From assembly GCF_030209435.1 (NCBI RefSeq), contig NZ_JARVRX010000005.1:62001-126000 (forward strand): a stretch of 64,000 nt of DNA. Reading direction: 5' to 3'. Positions 28,365-36,142 of the stretch are shown piece after piece (within the stretch, counting starts at the first letter, position 1; every line of letters starts with the position of its first letter). The DNA is from Mycolicibacterium sp. lyk4-40-TYG-92 (lineage in GTDB: Bacteria; Actinomycetota; Actinomycetes; Mycobacteriales; Mycobacteriaceae). The notes under the pieces were generated by a model. That model was not told the DNA's origin. It did no database searches and worked only from the letters and a program-made list of their open reading frames with translations. A program made the position numbers and the translations under genes.

Positions 28365-28952
28365 ATGACCACGCAAAATCCGCCAAGTCTGTTGCAGCAC
28401 CTGTGGAAAACCGAGCTCATCGCGGGCCTGATCGCCGTGGTTCTGGGCGCCGCCGTGTTGGCTCAGCCCGGCATCTCGGTCGCGGTGGCGGCCATCTTCT
28501 TCGGCGCCTACCTGCTCGTCACCGGCATCGGCCAGATCGTGTTCGCCTTCGCCCTGCACGTCACAGCCGGCGCACGCGTGCTGGCGTTCATCAGCGGCGC
28601 CGCGTCGCTGGTGCTGGCCGTGCTGGCGTTCCGCCACCTCGGCGACGCCGTACTGCTGCTGGCGATCTGGATCGGCATCGGCTTCATCTTCCGTGGGGTT
28701 GCCACCACGGTGGCAGCCATCAGCGACCCGGCACTGCCCGGACGTGGCTGGAACATCTTCCTCGGTGTCATCAGCCTGATCGCCGGCTTCGTGGTGCTCG
28801 GTTCGCCGATCGAGTCGATCGGCACGCTGGCGCTGGTGACCGGCATCTGGCTGGTGGTCACCGGCGTCGCCGAAGTGATCACCGCATTCGGAATCCGCAA
28901 GGGTGCCAAGGCCGTTGACAAAGCCATCAACGAGGTGGCGCCCCACGCCTGA
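28365..28952 (+). CDS. HdeD/DUF308 membrane protein
   Basis: The 195-residue protein consists almost entirely of three helix-pair repeats (six membrane segments) of the DUF308 type, with the recurring pattern 'GiiaiilGiavla.P...' seen as LIAVVLGAAVLAQPG, the middle GAASLVLAVLAF and the third FLGVISLIAGFVVLGSP. HdeD in enteric bacteria is linked to acid resistance; the mycobacterial role is unknown. It is divergent from the amino-acid transporter operon and is followed by a long palindrome before cydA. Confidence 0.85.
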   Translation: MTTQNPPSLLQHLWKTELIAGLIAVVLGAAVLAQPGISVAVAAIFFGAYLLVTGIGQIVFAFALHVTAGARVLAFISGAASLVLAVLAFRHLGDAVLLLAIWIGIGFIFRGVATTVAAISDPALPGRGWNIFLGVISLIAGFVVLGSPIESIGTLALVTGIWLVVTGVAEVITAFGIRKGAKAVDKAINEVAPHA

Positions 28953-28966
28953 GTCCGCAGACCGTC

Positions 28967-29014
28967 GGCAATTGTGTGGCCGGGCGCACGTGTGCGCGCG
29001 GCCACACAATTGCC
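28967..29014. terminator. 48-bp palindrome between the hdeD-like gene and cydA
   Basis: Perfect 16-base arms (GGCAATTGTGTGGCCG at 28967-28982 and its complement at 28999-29014) enclose a centre that is itself nearly palindromic (GCGCACGTGTGCGC). It starts 14 bases after the upstream stop codon. There is no T-run, so it may be a terminator without one or a regulatory cruciform upstream of cydA. Confidence 0.65.
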
Positions 29015-29047
29015 TGTACGGCAGGTCTGGACCACCGGGCGGATGAA

Positions 29048-29066
29048 CTACTACAGTAAGTCGTAG
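29048..29066. promoter_or_regulatory. Candidate operator dyad upstream of cydA
   Basis: CTACTAC and GTCGTAG flank five bases and pair at six of seven positions. The site ends 29 bases before the cydA start codon, where a repressor or activator could act. I cannot assign it to a known regulator. Confidence 0.4.
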
Positions 29067-29095
29067 ACCGGTCCCTCCGGCTCGGGGAAGGCTCA

Positions 29096-30544
29096 ATGGA
29101 CGCACTGGATGTATCGAGGTGGCAGTTCGGGATCACCACCGTCTACCACTTCATCCTGGTCCCGCTGACCATCGGTCTCGCGCCGCTGCTGGCCGTCATG
29201 CAGACCATCTGGGTGGTGACGGGCAATCCGGCCTGGTACCGGCTGACCAAGTTCTTCGGCAAGCTGTTCCTGATCAACTTCGCGCTGGGTGTGGCCACGG
29301 GAATCGTGCAGGAATTCCAGTTCGGGATGAACTGGAGTGAGTACTCGCGTTTCGTCGGCGACGTGTTCGGCGCGCCGTTGGCCCTGGAGGGCCTGGCCGC
29401 ATTCTTCTTCGAATCCACTTTCATCGGCCTGTGGATCTTCGGCTGGACCAAGCTGCCCCGACTGGTGCACCTGGCATGTATCTGGATCGTCGCATTCGGG
29501 GTGAACGCGTCGGCGTTCTTCATCATCTCGGCCAACTCGTTCATGCAGCATCCCGTTGGCGCGCACTACAACCCGGAGACCGGCCGCGCGGAGCTGACCA
29601 GCATCTGGGAGCTGCTGACCAACAACACCGGCATCGCGGCGTTCACGCACACCGTCGGCGGCGCCATCCTGACGGCCGCCACCTTCGTCGCGGCCATCAG
29701 CGCCTGGTGGATGGTGCGCAGTGGCAACACCGAAGAATCCCGCACCATGTTCCGGCCCGCCGCCATGCTGGGCTGTTGCGTCGCGTTGGTCGCGGCCGCC
29801 TCGCTCGCACTCACCGGGGATGCCCAGGGCAAGCTGATGTTCGTCCAGCAGCCCATGAAGATGGCGTCGGCAGAATCGTTGTGCCACACCGAAACCGACC
29901 CGGATTTCTCGGTGCTGACCATCGGCACCCACAACAACTGCGACAGCGTCATACACGTCATCGAGGTGCCGTACGTGCTGCCGTTCCTCGCCGAGAGCAA
30001 GTTCGAGGGCGTCCGGCTCGAAGGTGTGCAGGACCTCCAGAAGGCCTACGAGGCCAAGTACGGTCCGGGTGACTACCGGCCCAACCTGTTCGTGACCTAC
30101 TGGTCGTTCCGCATGATGATCGGGTTGCTCGCGTTCCCAGGGCTTTTCGCGCTCACCACGTTGTGGCTGACGCGCAAGGGCCGCATTCCCACGCAACGTT
30201 GGTTGAGCATCTTCGCGCTCGTGACACTGCCCATGCCGTTTCTGGCCAACAGCGCCGGCTGGGTCTTCACCGAGATGGGCCGGCAACCCTGGGTGGTCGC
30301 CACCAACCCGACCGGCGACCCCAACCTGCACCTGACCATCCGGCAGGGCGTGTCGGCACACAGTGCGGGCACGGTCTGGATCTCGCTGCTCACCTTCACC
30401 GCGCTCTATGCACTGCTCGCCGTCGTCTGGTTCTGGCTGATCCGCCGCTACACGCTCGAAGGGCCGCTGGAACACGACGCCGAGCCGGCGCCGCCCACCC
30501 CACCCGGCAGCGACGACGTCGCCCCACTGTCGTTCGCGTACTAG
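29096..30544 (+). CDS. cydA: Cytochrome bd ubiquinol/menaquinol oxidase subunit I
   Basis: CydA (482 residues) carries the three haems of cytochrome bd and oxidises menaquinol, reducing O2 to water without proton pumping. Key residues are recognisable: the haem-ligand His in TTVYHFILVPLTIGL, the Glu pair in ALEGLAAFFFESTFIGLW, the second haem-ligand His in AFTHTVGGA and the Met ligand in GWVFTEMGRQPW. The quinol (Q) loop is short, as expected for the actinobacterial type. It begins the operon cydA-cydB-cydD-cydC. Confidence 0.96.
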   Translation: MDALDVSRWQFGITTVYHFILVPLTIGLAPLLAVMQTIWVVTGNPAWYRLTKFFGKLFLINFALGVATGIVQEFQFGMNWSEYSRFVGDVFGAPLALEGLAAFFFESTFIGLWIFGWTKLPRLVHLACIWIVAFGVNASAFFIISANSFMQHPVGAHYNPETGRAELTSIWELLTNNTGIAAFTHTVGGAILTAATFVAAISAWWMVRSGNTEESRTMFRPAAMLGCCVALVAAASLALTGDAQGKLMFVQQPMKMASAESLCHTETDPDFSVLTIGTHNNCDSVIHVIEVPYVLPFLAESKFEGVRLEGVQDLQKAYEAKYGPGDYRPNLFVTYWSFRMMIGLLAFPGLFALTTLWLTRKGRIPTQRWLSIFALVTLPMPFLANSAGWVFTEMGRQPWVVATNPTGDPNLHLTIRQGVSAHSAGTVWISLLTFTALYALLAVVWFWLIRRYTLEGPLEHDAEPAPPTPPGSDDVAPLSFAY

Positions 30545-30556
30545 GAAGGGGCAGCC

Positions 30557-30595
30557 ATGACCACCAGCGAGCAGCCGAAGGCGGATCGCGCATGA
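30557..30595 (+). CDS. 12-residue micro-ORF between cydA and cydB
   Basis: ATG at 30557 opens a frame encoding MTTSEQPKADRA. It is preceded by a good ribosome-binding sequence (AGGAAGGGG, 30545-30550) and its TGA stop overlaps the cydB ATG as ATGA. cydB itself has no comparable site, so ribosomes finishing this peptide probably reinitiate at cydB. The peptide is hydrophilic and lacks the membrane helix of CydX/CydH small subunits, so it is more likely a coupling device than a subunit. Confidence 0.55.
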   Translation: MTTSEQPKADRA

Positions 30596-31647
30596 CATTG
30601 CAGCACCTCTGGTTCATCATCCTGGCCGCGCTGTTCCTGGCCTTCTTCGTCCTGGAGGGGTTCGACTTCGGCGTCGGCATGCTCATGGAGTTCTTCGGCC
30701 GCGCCGCCGACGGCGACGAGGGAGACGCGGAGCAGTACCGCCGCGCCGCGCTCAACACCATCGGACCGGTGTGGGACGGCAACGAGGTCTGGATCATCAC
30801 CGCGGGCGCCGCGATGTTCGCGGCGTTCCCCGGTATGTACGCCACGCTGTTCTCGGGCCTCTACCTGCCATTGCTGGCGATCCTGGTCGGCATGATCGCG
30901 CGCGTGTGCGCCATCGAATGGCGCGGCAAGATCGACGACCCGACGTGGCGCCGGTGGGCCGACATCGGCATCGCCATGGGGTCCTGGCTGCCGGCCGTGC
31001 TGTGGGGCGTGGCATTCGCCTCCATCCTGCGCGGTCTCCCCGTCGACGCCCGCCATCAGATTCAGCTGTCGGCGGGCGATGTGCTGAACCCGTACTCGCT
31101 GCTCGGCGGAATCGCCACGGCCAGCCTGTTCGCGTTCCACGGCGCGGTGTTCGTAACGCTCAAAACCGAAGGGGCCGTGCATGATACGGCCCGCCGCTTC
31201 GCCACCCGCCTGACGGTTCCGGTGACGGTGATCGTCGCCGCGTTCGGCATCTGGACCCAGGTCGCGTACGGCAACGACGTCACCTGGATAGCGCTCGGAG
31301 TCGCCGTGGTGGCCCAGCTTTCGGCCGTCCGGCTGGTATGGACACGCCGCGCCGACGGGTGGGCCTTCGCGGCGACGGCCGTCGTCGTCGCCGCGGTGGT
31401 CGTGCTGCTGTTCAGTTGCCTGTATCCGAATCTCATTCCCTCGACCCTCAATCCGGCGTGGAGCCTGACCATCCACAACGCGTCGTCGACGCCGTACACG
31501 CTCAAGGTGATGACCTGGGCCGCGCTGCTGTTTGCCCCGCTGGTGATCGGCTACCAGGGTTGGGCCTACTGGGTGTTCCGGCAACGGATTTCGGCCGCAC
31601 ACATCCCGGTTTCCATCGGGTTGTCCCGAAACGGCGGGTCGCACTGA
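30592..31647 (+). CDS. cydB: Cytochrome bd oxidase subunit II
   Basis: CydB (351 residues) is the second membrane subunit of cytochrome bd, structurally related to CydA. It has about eight to nine hydrophobic segments and the conserved start MTLQHLWFIILA with FVLEGFDFGVGML, GPVWDGNEVW and the later 'AFHGAVFVTLKTEG'. The ATG at 30592 overlaps the micro-ORF stop. The cydD gene begins 23 bases after its stop. Confidence 0.95.
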   Translation: MTLQHLWFIILAALFLAFFVLEGFDFGVGMLMEFFGRAADGDEGDAEQYRRAALNTIGPVWDGNEVWIITAGAAMFAAFPGMYATLFSGLYLPLLAILVGMIARVCAIEWRGKIDDPTWRRWADIGIAMGSWLPAVLWGVAFASILRGLPVDARHQIQLSAGDVLNPYSLLGGIATASLFAFHGAVFVTLKTEGAVHDTARRFATRLTVPVTVIVAAFGIWTQVAYGNDVTWIALGVAVVAQLSAVRLVWTRRADGWAFAATAVVVAAVVVLLFSCLYPNLIPSTLNPAWSLTIHNASSTPYTLKVMTWAALLFAPLVIGYQGWAYWVFRQRISAAHIPVSIGLSRNGGSH

Positions 31648-31670
31648 CCCGATCGTCGACCAATCCCCGC

Positions 31671-33290
31671 ATGACCGCCGGTCTGCGGCGGCATCTGGCG
31701 GCCACGGTCGGCAGTGGTGTCGTCATCACCGGCGCGGCGCTCGCCGCGGCGGTACTCACCGCGCAGGTGGTGGCGGGGGTCATCACCACCGGCGCGCCGT
31801 TGTCGCACTGGGCGCCTCGGCTGCTGGCGCTCGCCGCACTCTGGTCGCTGCGCGCCGGCGCCCAGTGGTGGCAGGCCAGACTGAGCCAGCACGGCGCCAC
31901 GGCGATGATCGCCGACCTCGACGCCCAGGTGCTCACCGCCGTCACCGCGCTGCCGCCGCAGCGTCGACGGGCGGTGCACGACGAGGCCGCAATCCTGCTG
32001 ACCCGCGGATTGGACGGGCTGCGGCCGTACTTCACCCGCTACCTGCCGGCGGTCGTGATGTCCGTGCTGCTGACCCCCGCCGCCGTGATCGTGATCGCCT
32101 GGTACGACGTGAAATCCGCGCTGGTCGTGTTGATCGCGCTGCCGCTCATCCCGCTGTTCATGGTGCTGATCGGCGTCATGACGACCGAGCGGTCGGCGGC
32201 GGCGCTGGCCGCCATGGCCACCCTGCAGTCGCGGCTACTCGACCTGATCGCGGGCATTCCGACCCTGCGGGCCCTGAACCGCGCCGAAGGTGCCGCGCCG
32301 CGCATCACCGAACTGTCTGACGCACACCGGCATTCGGCCCTGGCCACGCTGCGCATCGCATTCCTGTCGGCGCTCGTCCTCGAACTGCTGGCGACGCTCG
32401 GGGTCGCGCTGGTCGCCGTCGGCGTGGGTCTGCGACTGGTCAGTGGCGGGGTCAGCCTGCCGGTCGCGCTGACGGTACTGCTCCTGGCACCCGAGGTGTT
32501 CTGGCCGCTGCGCCGCGTCGGCGTCGAATTCCATGCGGCACAGGACGGCAAGGTCGCCTTCGGGCAGGCCTACCGCCTGCTGGCGGATGCCGGGCAACCG
32601 GAACCCGGCACCGCACGGGTCGGGGCGCGACCGACCATCGAGCTGGAGCACGTCTGCATCGAGGGTCGGGACGGGGCGGCCCCGAACAACCTGACGCTGC
32701 GGGCCGCGCCCGGTGCGGTGACCGTCCTGACCGGACCCAACGGCAGCGGGAAAAGCACAGCGCTGCAGGCGATTCTGGGGCTGACGACGCCCGACACCGG
32801 CCGGGTGCTCATCGGCGATGGCGAACAGCGCTTCGACGTCGCTGCGCTGGACCGGCAGCACTGGTGGCAACAGATCGGCTGGCTACCGCAACGGCCCGTC
32901 CTCGTCCCGGGCACCGTGCGGGAGAACCTGGAACTGCTCGGCGCCTTGCCGGATCTCGACGGTGCCTGCCGCGCAGCGGGATTCGACGAGGTGCTGGCCA
33001 CCCTGCCCGCCGGACTGGACACTGTGCTGGGCCGCGGCGGCTCCGGGCTGTCGCTGGGTCAGCGGCAACGCCTGGCGCTGGCGCGGGTACTCGGCCGGCC
33101 CAGCCCGGTGCTGCTGCTCGACGAACCGACCTCACATCTGAACGCCGAGCTGGAAATCCAGGTCCTCCGCGCGATCCGGGCCCGCGCCGCGGCCGGCGCG
33201 ACCGTCATCGTCGTCGGACACCGTGACGCCGTGCTGGCCATCGGTGACGAGATCGTCCGGGTGGGAGGTGCTTCCCGTGTCCACGGTTAG
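31671..33290 (+). CDS. cydD: ABC exporter subunit for cytochrome bd assembly CydD
   Basis: CydD (539 residues) forms with CydC a heterodimeric ABC exporter of thiols and haem-related cargo needed for cytochrome bd maturation. Six membrane segments (about 10-300) precede the nucleotide-binding domain with Walker A (GPNGSGKST), signature LSLGQRQRLALARVL and Walker B (VLLLDEPTSHL). The ATG at 31671 gives MTAGLRRHL; the frame is open upstream into cydB. Its last 14 bases overlap cydC. Confidence 0.93.
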   Translation: MTAGLRRHLAATVGSGVVITGAALAAAVLTAQVVAGVITTGAPLSHWAPRLLALAALWSLRAGAQWWQARLSQHGATAMIADLDAQVLTAVTALPPQRRRAVHDEAAILLTRGLDGLRPYFTRYLPAVVMSVLLTPAAVIVIAWYDVKSALVVLIALPLIPLFMVLIGVMTTERSAAALAAMATLQSRLLDLIAGIPTLRALNRAEGAAPRITELSDAHRHSALATLRIAFLSALVLELLATLGVALVAVGVGLRLVSGGVSLPVALTVLLLAPEVFWPLRRVGVEFHAAQDGKVAFGQAYRLLADAGQPEPGTARVGARPTIELEHVCIEGRDGAAPNNLTLRAAPGAVTVLTGPNGSGKSTALQAILGLTTPDTGRVLIGDGEQRFDVAALDRQHWWQQIGWLPQRPVLVPGTVRENLELLGALPDLDGACRAAGFDEVLATLPAGLDTVLGRGGSGLSLGQRQRLALARVLGRPSPVLLLDEPTSHLNAELEIQVLRAIRARAAAGATVIVVGHRDAVLAIGDEIVRVGGASRVHG

Positions 33291-34803
33291 ATTCGCGATC
33301 GACCTGCTCCGGCCCCGGCTCCCCCGCCTGGCGCTGGCCGTCCTCCTCGGTTCCGCGGCGCTGGGCAGCGCCCTCGCTCTGGCCGGGGTGTCGGCGTGGT
33401 TGATCACCCGGGCCTGGCAGCAACCGCCGATTCTCGAGTTGACGGTCGCGGTGGTGGCGGTCCGGCTGTTCGGCATTTCCCGTGGCGTGCTGGGCTATTG
33501 CGAACGCCTGGCATCACACGACGTGGCGCTGCGCGCTGCCGGCTCGGCCCGCACCGAGCTGTACCGGCGGCTGTCCGCTGCGCCACCGACGACTGTGCTG
33601 CGGCTCAGCAGCGGCGAATTGGTTTCGCGCGCAGGCGCTTCCGTTGACGATCTGGCCGACACCCTGGTGCGGTCCGTGCTGCCCGTCGCCGTGGCAACGG
33701 TGCTGTCGACGGCCACGGTGATCGTCGTCGCCGTCATCTCGCCGGCCGCGGCGCTCACCCTTGCCGCCGGGCTGGTGGTCGCCGGAGTCTGGGCACCGTG
33801 GCAGGCGGCCCGCGCCGCGGAAGCCACCGAGCGCCTTGCCGCGACACATCGTTCGGACCGCGACGCCGCAGTCATGCTGGCGCTCGACCATGCCGCCGAA
33901 CTGGCCGTCGCCGGCCGCCTCGGTGGCGTCATCGCCGCGGCAACCGACGAGCACCGCCACTGGGGCGACGCCGCCGACCGCGCTGCCCGGCCCGCCGCCC
34001 TGGCCAGTGCGATCCCGATCCTGGCCACCGGTGCCAGCGCCATCGCCGCGATCGTCGCCGCCATCTCGCTCACGTCGGCCGTCGCTCCCACGACACTGGC
34101 GATCCTCATGCTGCTGCCGCTGTCGGCATTCGAGGCAACCGGCGCCCTGCCGGCCGCGGCGGTGCAGTTGACGCGGGCCCGCATCGCGATCGCGCGGCTC
34201 ACCGGAATGCTGGCCGAACACCCCGACGACCGCGCCCTCATGGCCGTCCCGCCGCTGCAGGTCGCACCCGGCGACCGGGTCGCCGTGCTGGGCGCCAGTG
34301 GTCGCGGCAAGACGACCCTACTGCTGTCCACCGCCGACCACTACCGCGAAACCGATTCACCGGCAGGGTTTTTCGCCGAGGACGCGCACCTGTTCGACAC
34401 CACGCTGCGAGACAACCTCCTGGTGGCCCGGGGCGATGCCACCGACAGCGAACTCACCGCCGCCCTGGCGCAGGTCGGCCTCGGCCCGTGGCTGGCGACA
34501 CTGCCGGGCGGGTTGTCCACCCTGCTCTCCGGCGGGGCTGCCGCCGTCTCCGCCGGCCAGCGGCGCCGGCTGCTGCTCGCCCGAGCCCTCCTGACCGACT
34601 TCCCCGTCGTCCTCCTCGACGAACCCACCGAGCACCTCGACGCAGCGGACGGTCATCGCTTGCTCGCCGAACTCCTCACTCCGGGCACGTTGTTCGGCCC
34701 CGACCGGGCGGTGGTGGTGGCCACGCACCACCTCCCGCCGGACCTGCGCTGCACGGTGCTGAACCTCGATTCCAGCAACGACGGGTACCCTGCGCAGTCA
34801 TGA
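33277..34803 (+). CDS. cydC: ABC exporter subunit for cytochrome bd assembly CydC
   Basis: CydC (508 residues) pairs with CydD. Six membrane segments lie in about 10-290. The nucleotide-binding domain has Walker A as GASGRGKTT, a degenerate signature (VSAGQRRRLLLARAL in place of LSGGQ) and Walker B VVLLDEPTEHLD. The degenerate signature suggests one of the two ATP sites in the heterodimer is weak. GTG at 33277 is chosen because GGGAGG lies eight bases before it. The stop overlaps the next gene's ATG. Confidence 0.92.
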   Translation: MSTVRFAIDLLRPRLPRLALAVLLGSAALGSALALAGVSAWLITRAWQQPPILELTVAVVAVRLFGISRGVLGYCERLASHDVALRAAGSARTELYRRLSAAPPTTVLRLSSGELVSRAGASVDDLADTLVRSVLPVAVATVLSTATVIVVAVISPAAALTLAAGLVVAGVWAPWQAARAAEATERLAATHRSDRDAAVMLALDHAAELAVAGRLGGVIAAATDEHRHWGDAADRAARPAALASAIPILATGASAIAAIVAAISLTSAVAPTTLAILMLLPLSAFEATGALPAAAVQLTRARIAIARLTGMLAEHPDDRALMAVPPLQVAPGDRVAVLGASGRGKTTLLLSTADHYRETDSPAGFFAEDAHLFDTTLRDNLLVARGDATDSELTAALAQVGLGPWLATLPGGLSTLLSGGAAAVSAGQRRRLLLARALLTDFPVVLLDEPTEHLDAADGHRLLAELLTPGTLFGPDRAVVVATHHLPPDLRCTVLNLDSSNDGYPAQS

Positions 34804-35252
34804 GCATGTATCCCGGTGGCGGGTATCCCCCGCCACCACCGCCGCCCTACGCCAATCAGGGATACGGGCCGTACACGTCGGCTCCGCGCAACGGCATGGG
34901 GACCGCCGCCCTGGTTCTGGGCATCGTGGGACTGCTGACCTCGTGGTCGGTGGTCGGTGGGCTGCTGTTCGGGCTGGGTGCCGTCGCCTGCGGCATCGTC
35001 GGCCGCGGCCGGGTCAAGCAGGGACTGGCCGACAACGCCGTGGTGGCCGGCGCGGGCATCGCGCTCGGTGCGCTGGCGACCGTGCTGGCGGTGGTGTTCG
35101 TGTTCGTCGTGATCGGCTTCTACCGCCAGGTCGGGTTCGGTGACTACACCGACTGCATGACGCGCGCCGGGCAGGACCAGAACGCACAGAACAGCTGCGT
35201 CCAGGAATTCCGCGGCCGCATCGAGAAGGAGTTCGGCGTCAAGGTCGACTGA
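34800..35252 (+). CDS. DUF4190-type small membrane protein
   Basis: The 150-residue protein has a Gly/Pro/Tyr-rich cytoplasmic start (YPGGGYPPPPPPPY), two adjacent hydrophobic segments (about 34-62 and 78-103) as in DUF4190 proteins, and a short C-terminal extracytoplasmic part with Cys residues (DYTDCM and NSCVQE). The function is unknown. Its ATG overlaps the cydC stop by four bases, so it is probably expressed with the cyd operon and is a candidate accessory factor for it, though such small proteins are common in mycobacteria. It ends convergently with tesB. Confidence 0.75.
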   Translation: MSMYPGGGYPPPPPPPYANQGYGPYTSAPRNGMGTAALVLGIVGLLTSWSVVGGLLFGLGAVACGIVGRGRVKQGLADNAVVAGAGIALGALATVLAVVFVFVVIGFYRQVGFGDYTDCMTRAGQDQNAQNSCVQEFRGRIEKEFGVKVD

Positions 35253-35267
35253 GCCGCCCCAAACCCG

Positions 35268-36128
35268 TTAGCCCGGAAAGTGTTTGACGATGCCTTCCTG
35301 AGTCACCGTCGCCAGCACCTGGCCGGCACGGTCGAAGAAGTGGCCGGATGCCAGGCCCCGGGAATCGGCGGCCACCGGTGACGTCGTCGAATACAGCACC
35401 CACTCGTCGAACTTGATGGGCCGGTGGAACCAGACGGTGTGGTTCATGGTGACCGCGAAAATCCGGTCGTGACCCCAGGACAGGCCGTGGGTGGTGATGA
35501 TCGAGTCCAGCAGCGTCGTGTCCGACGAATAGACCAGTGCCGCGGCGTGCAGCACCGGATCGTCGGGCATGGCGCCCATGGTCTTGAGCCACACGCGGTT
35601 GTGGTCGAGCTTGCCGCCCTTGTCCCGCATCACCCATGCCGGGTCATTCGTATAGCGCCATTCGATGGGCTTGAGCGCCTCGACGAACAGCGGAACGGTC
35701 TCCTCGTAGCCCTTGAGCAGGTCGTCGATCGTGGGCAGCGACATCGGATCCGGGACCACCGGCGCCTTGACCGAATGCTCCAGGCTCTTGCCGCCGGCCA
35801 GGTGTGACACCAGCGCCGTCGCCAACAGGGTGTCGCCCTGCATGACGTCGACGCGGCGGTTGGCGAAGCGACGTTCGTCGCGCAGCCGGACCACCTTGAA
35901 CTCCAGATCGCGCTCCGGATCGCCACCGGCGATGAAGTGCGTCGACAACGTCGTCGGCGGCACCTTCGGCGGCACGGTGCGACTCGCGGCGACGAAGGCC
36001 TGCGCCATCATCTGGCCGCCGAAGGTCCGGACCGGGTTCCGGCTCGGATGACCACCGGTGAAGGTGTCGTCATCGACCTGGGTGACGTCGAGAATCTTGA
36101 GCAGTTCCTCGAAATCAGCAGTCGTCAC
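35268..36128 (-). CDS. tesB: Acyl-CoA thioesterase II
   Basis: TesB (286 residues) hydrolyses acyl-CoA to free fatty acid and CoA. It is a double-hotdog protein: the first half has VRTFGGQMMAQAFVAA and STHFIAGGDPERDLEF, the second half DSIITTHGL and SLDHTVWFHRP-like sequence (MNHTVWFHRPIKFDEW), ending in GHFFDRAGQVLATVTQEGIVK. The position and sequence correspond to Rv1618. GTG at 36128 follows GGGAG by seven bases. It lies 14 bases downstream of pyk on the same strand. Confidence 0.92.
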   Translation of the reverse strand: MTTADFEELLKILDVTQVDDDTFTGGHPSRNPVRTFGGQMMAQAFVAASRTVPPKVPPTTLSTHFIAGGDPERDLEFKVVRLRDERRFANRRVDVMQGDTLLATALVSHLAGGKSLEHSVKAPVVPDPMSLPTIDDLLKGYEETVPLFVEALKPIEWRYTNDPAWVMRDKGGKLDHNRVWLKTMGAMPDDPVLHAAALVYSSDTTLLDSIITTHGLSWGHDRIFAVTMNHTVWFHRPIKFDEWVLYSTTSPVAADSRGLASGHFFDRAGQVLATVTQEGIVKHFPG

Positions 36129-36142
36129 TTTGACACTCCCGG

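Noticed and set aside
29093..30598. 501-codon open frame on the minus strand
   Set aside because: It is opposite cydA, whose haem-ligand residues are clear.
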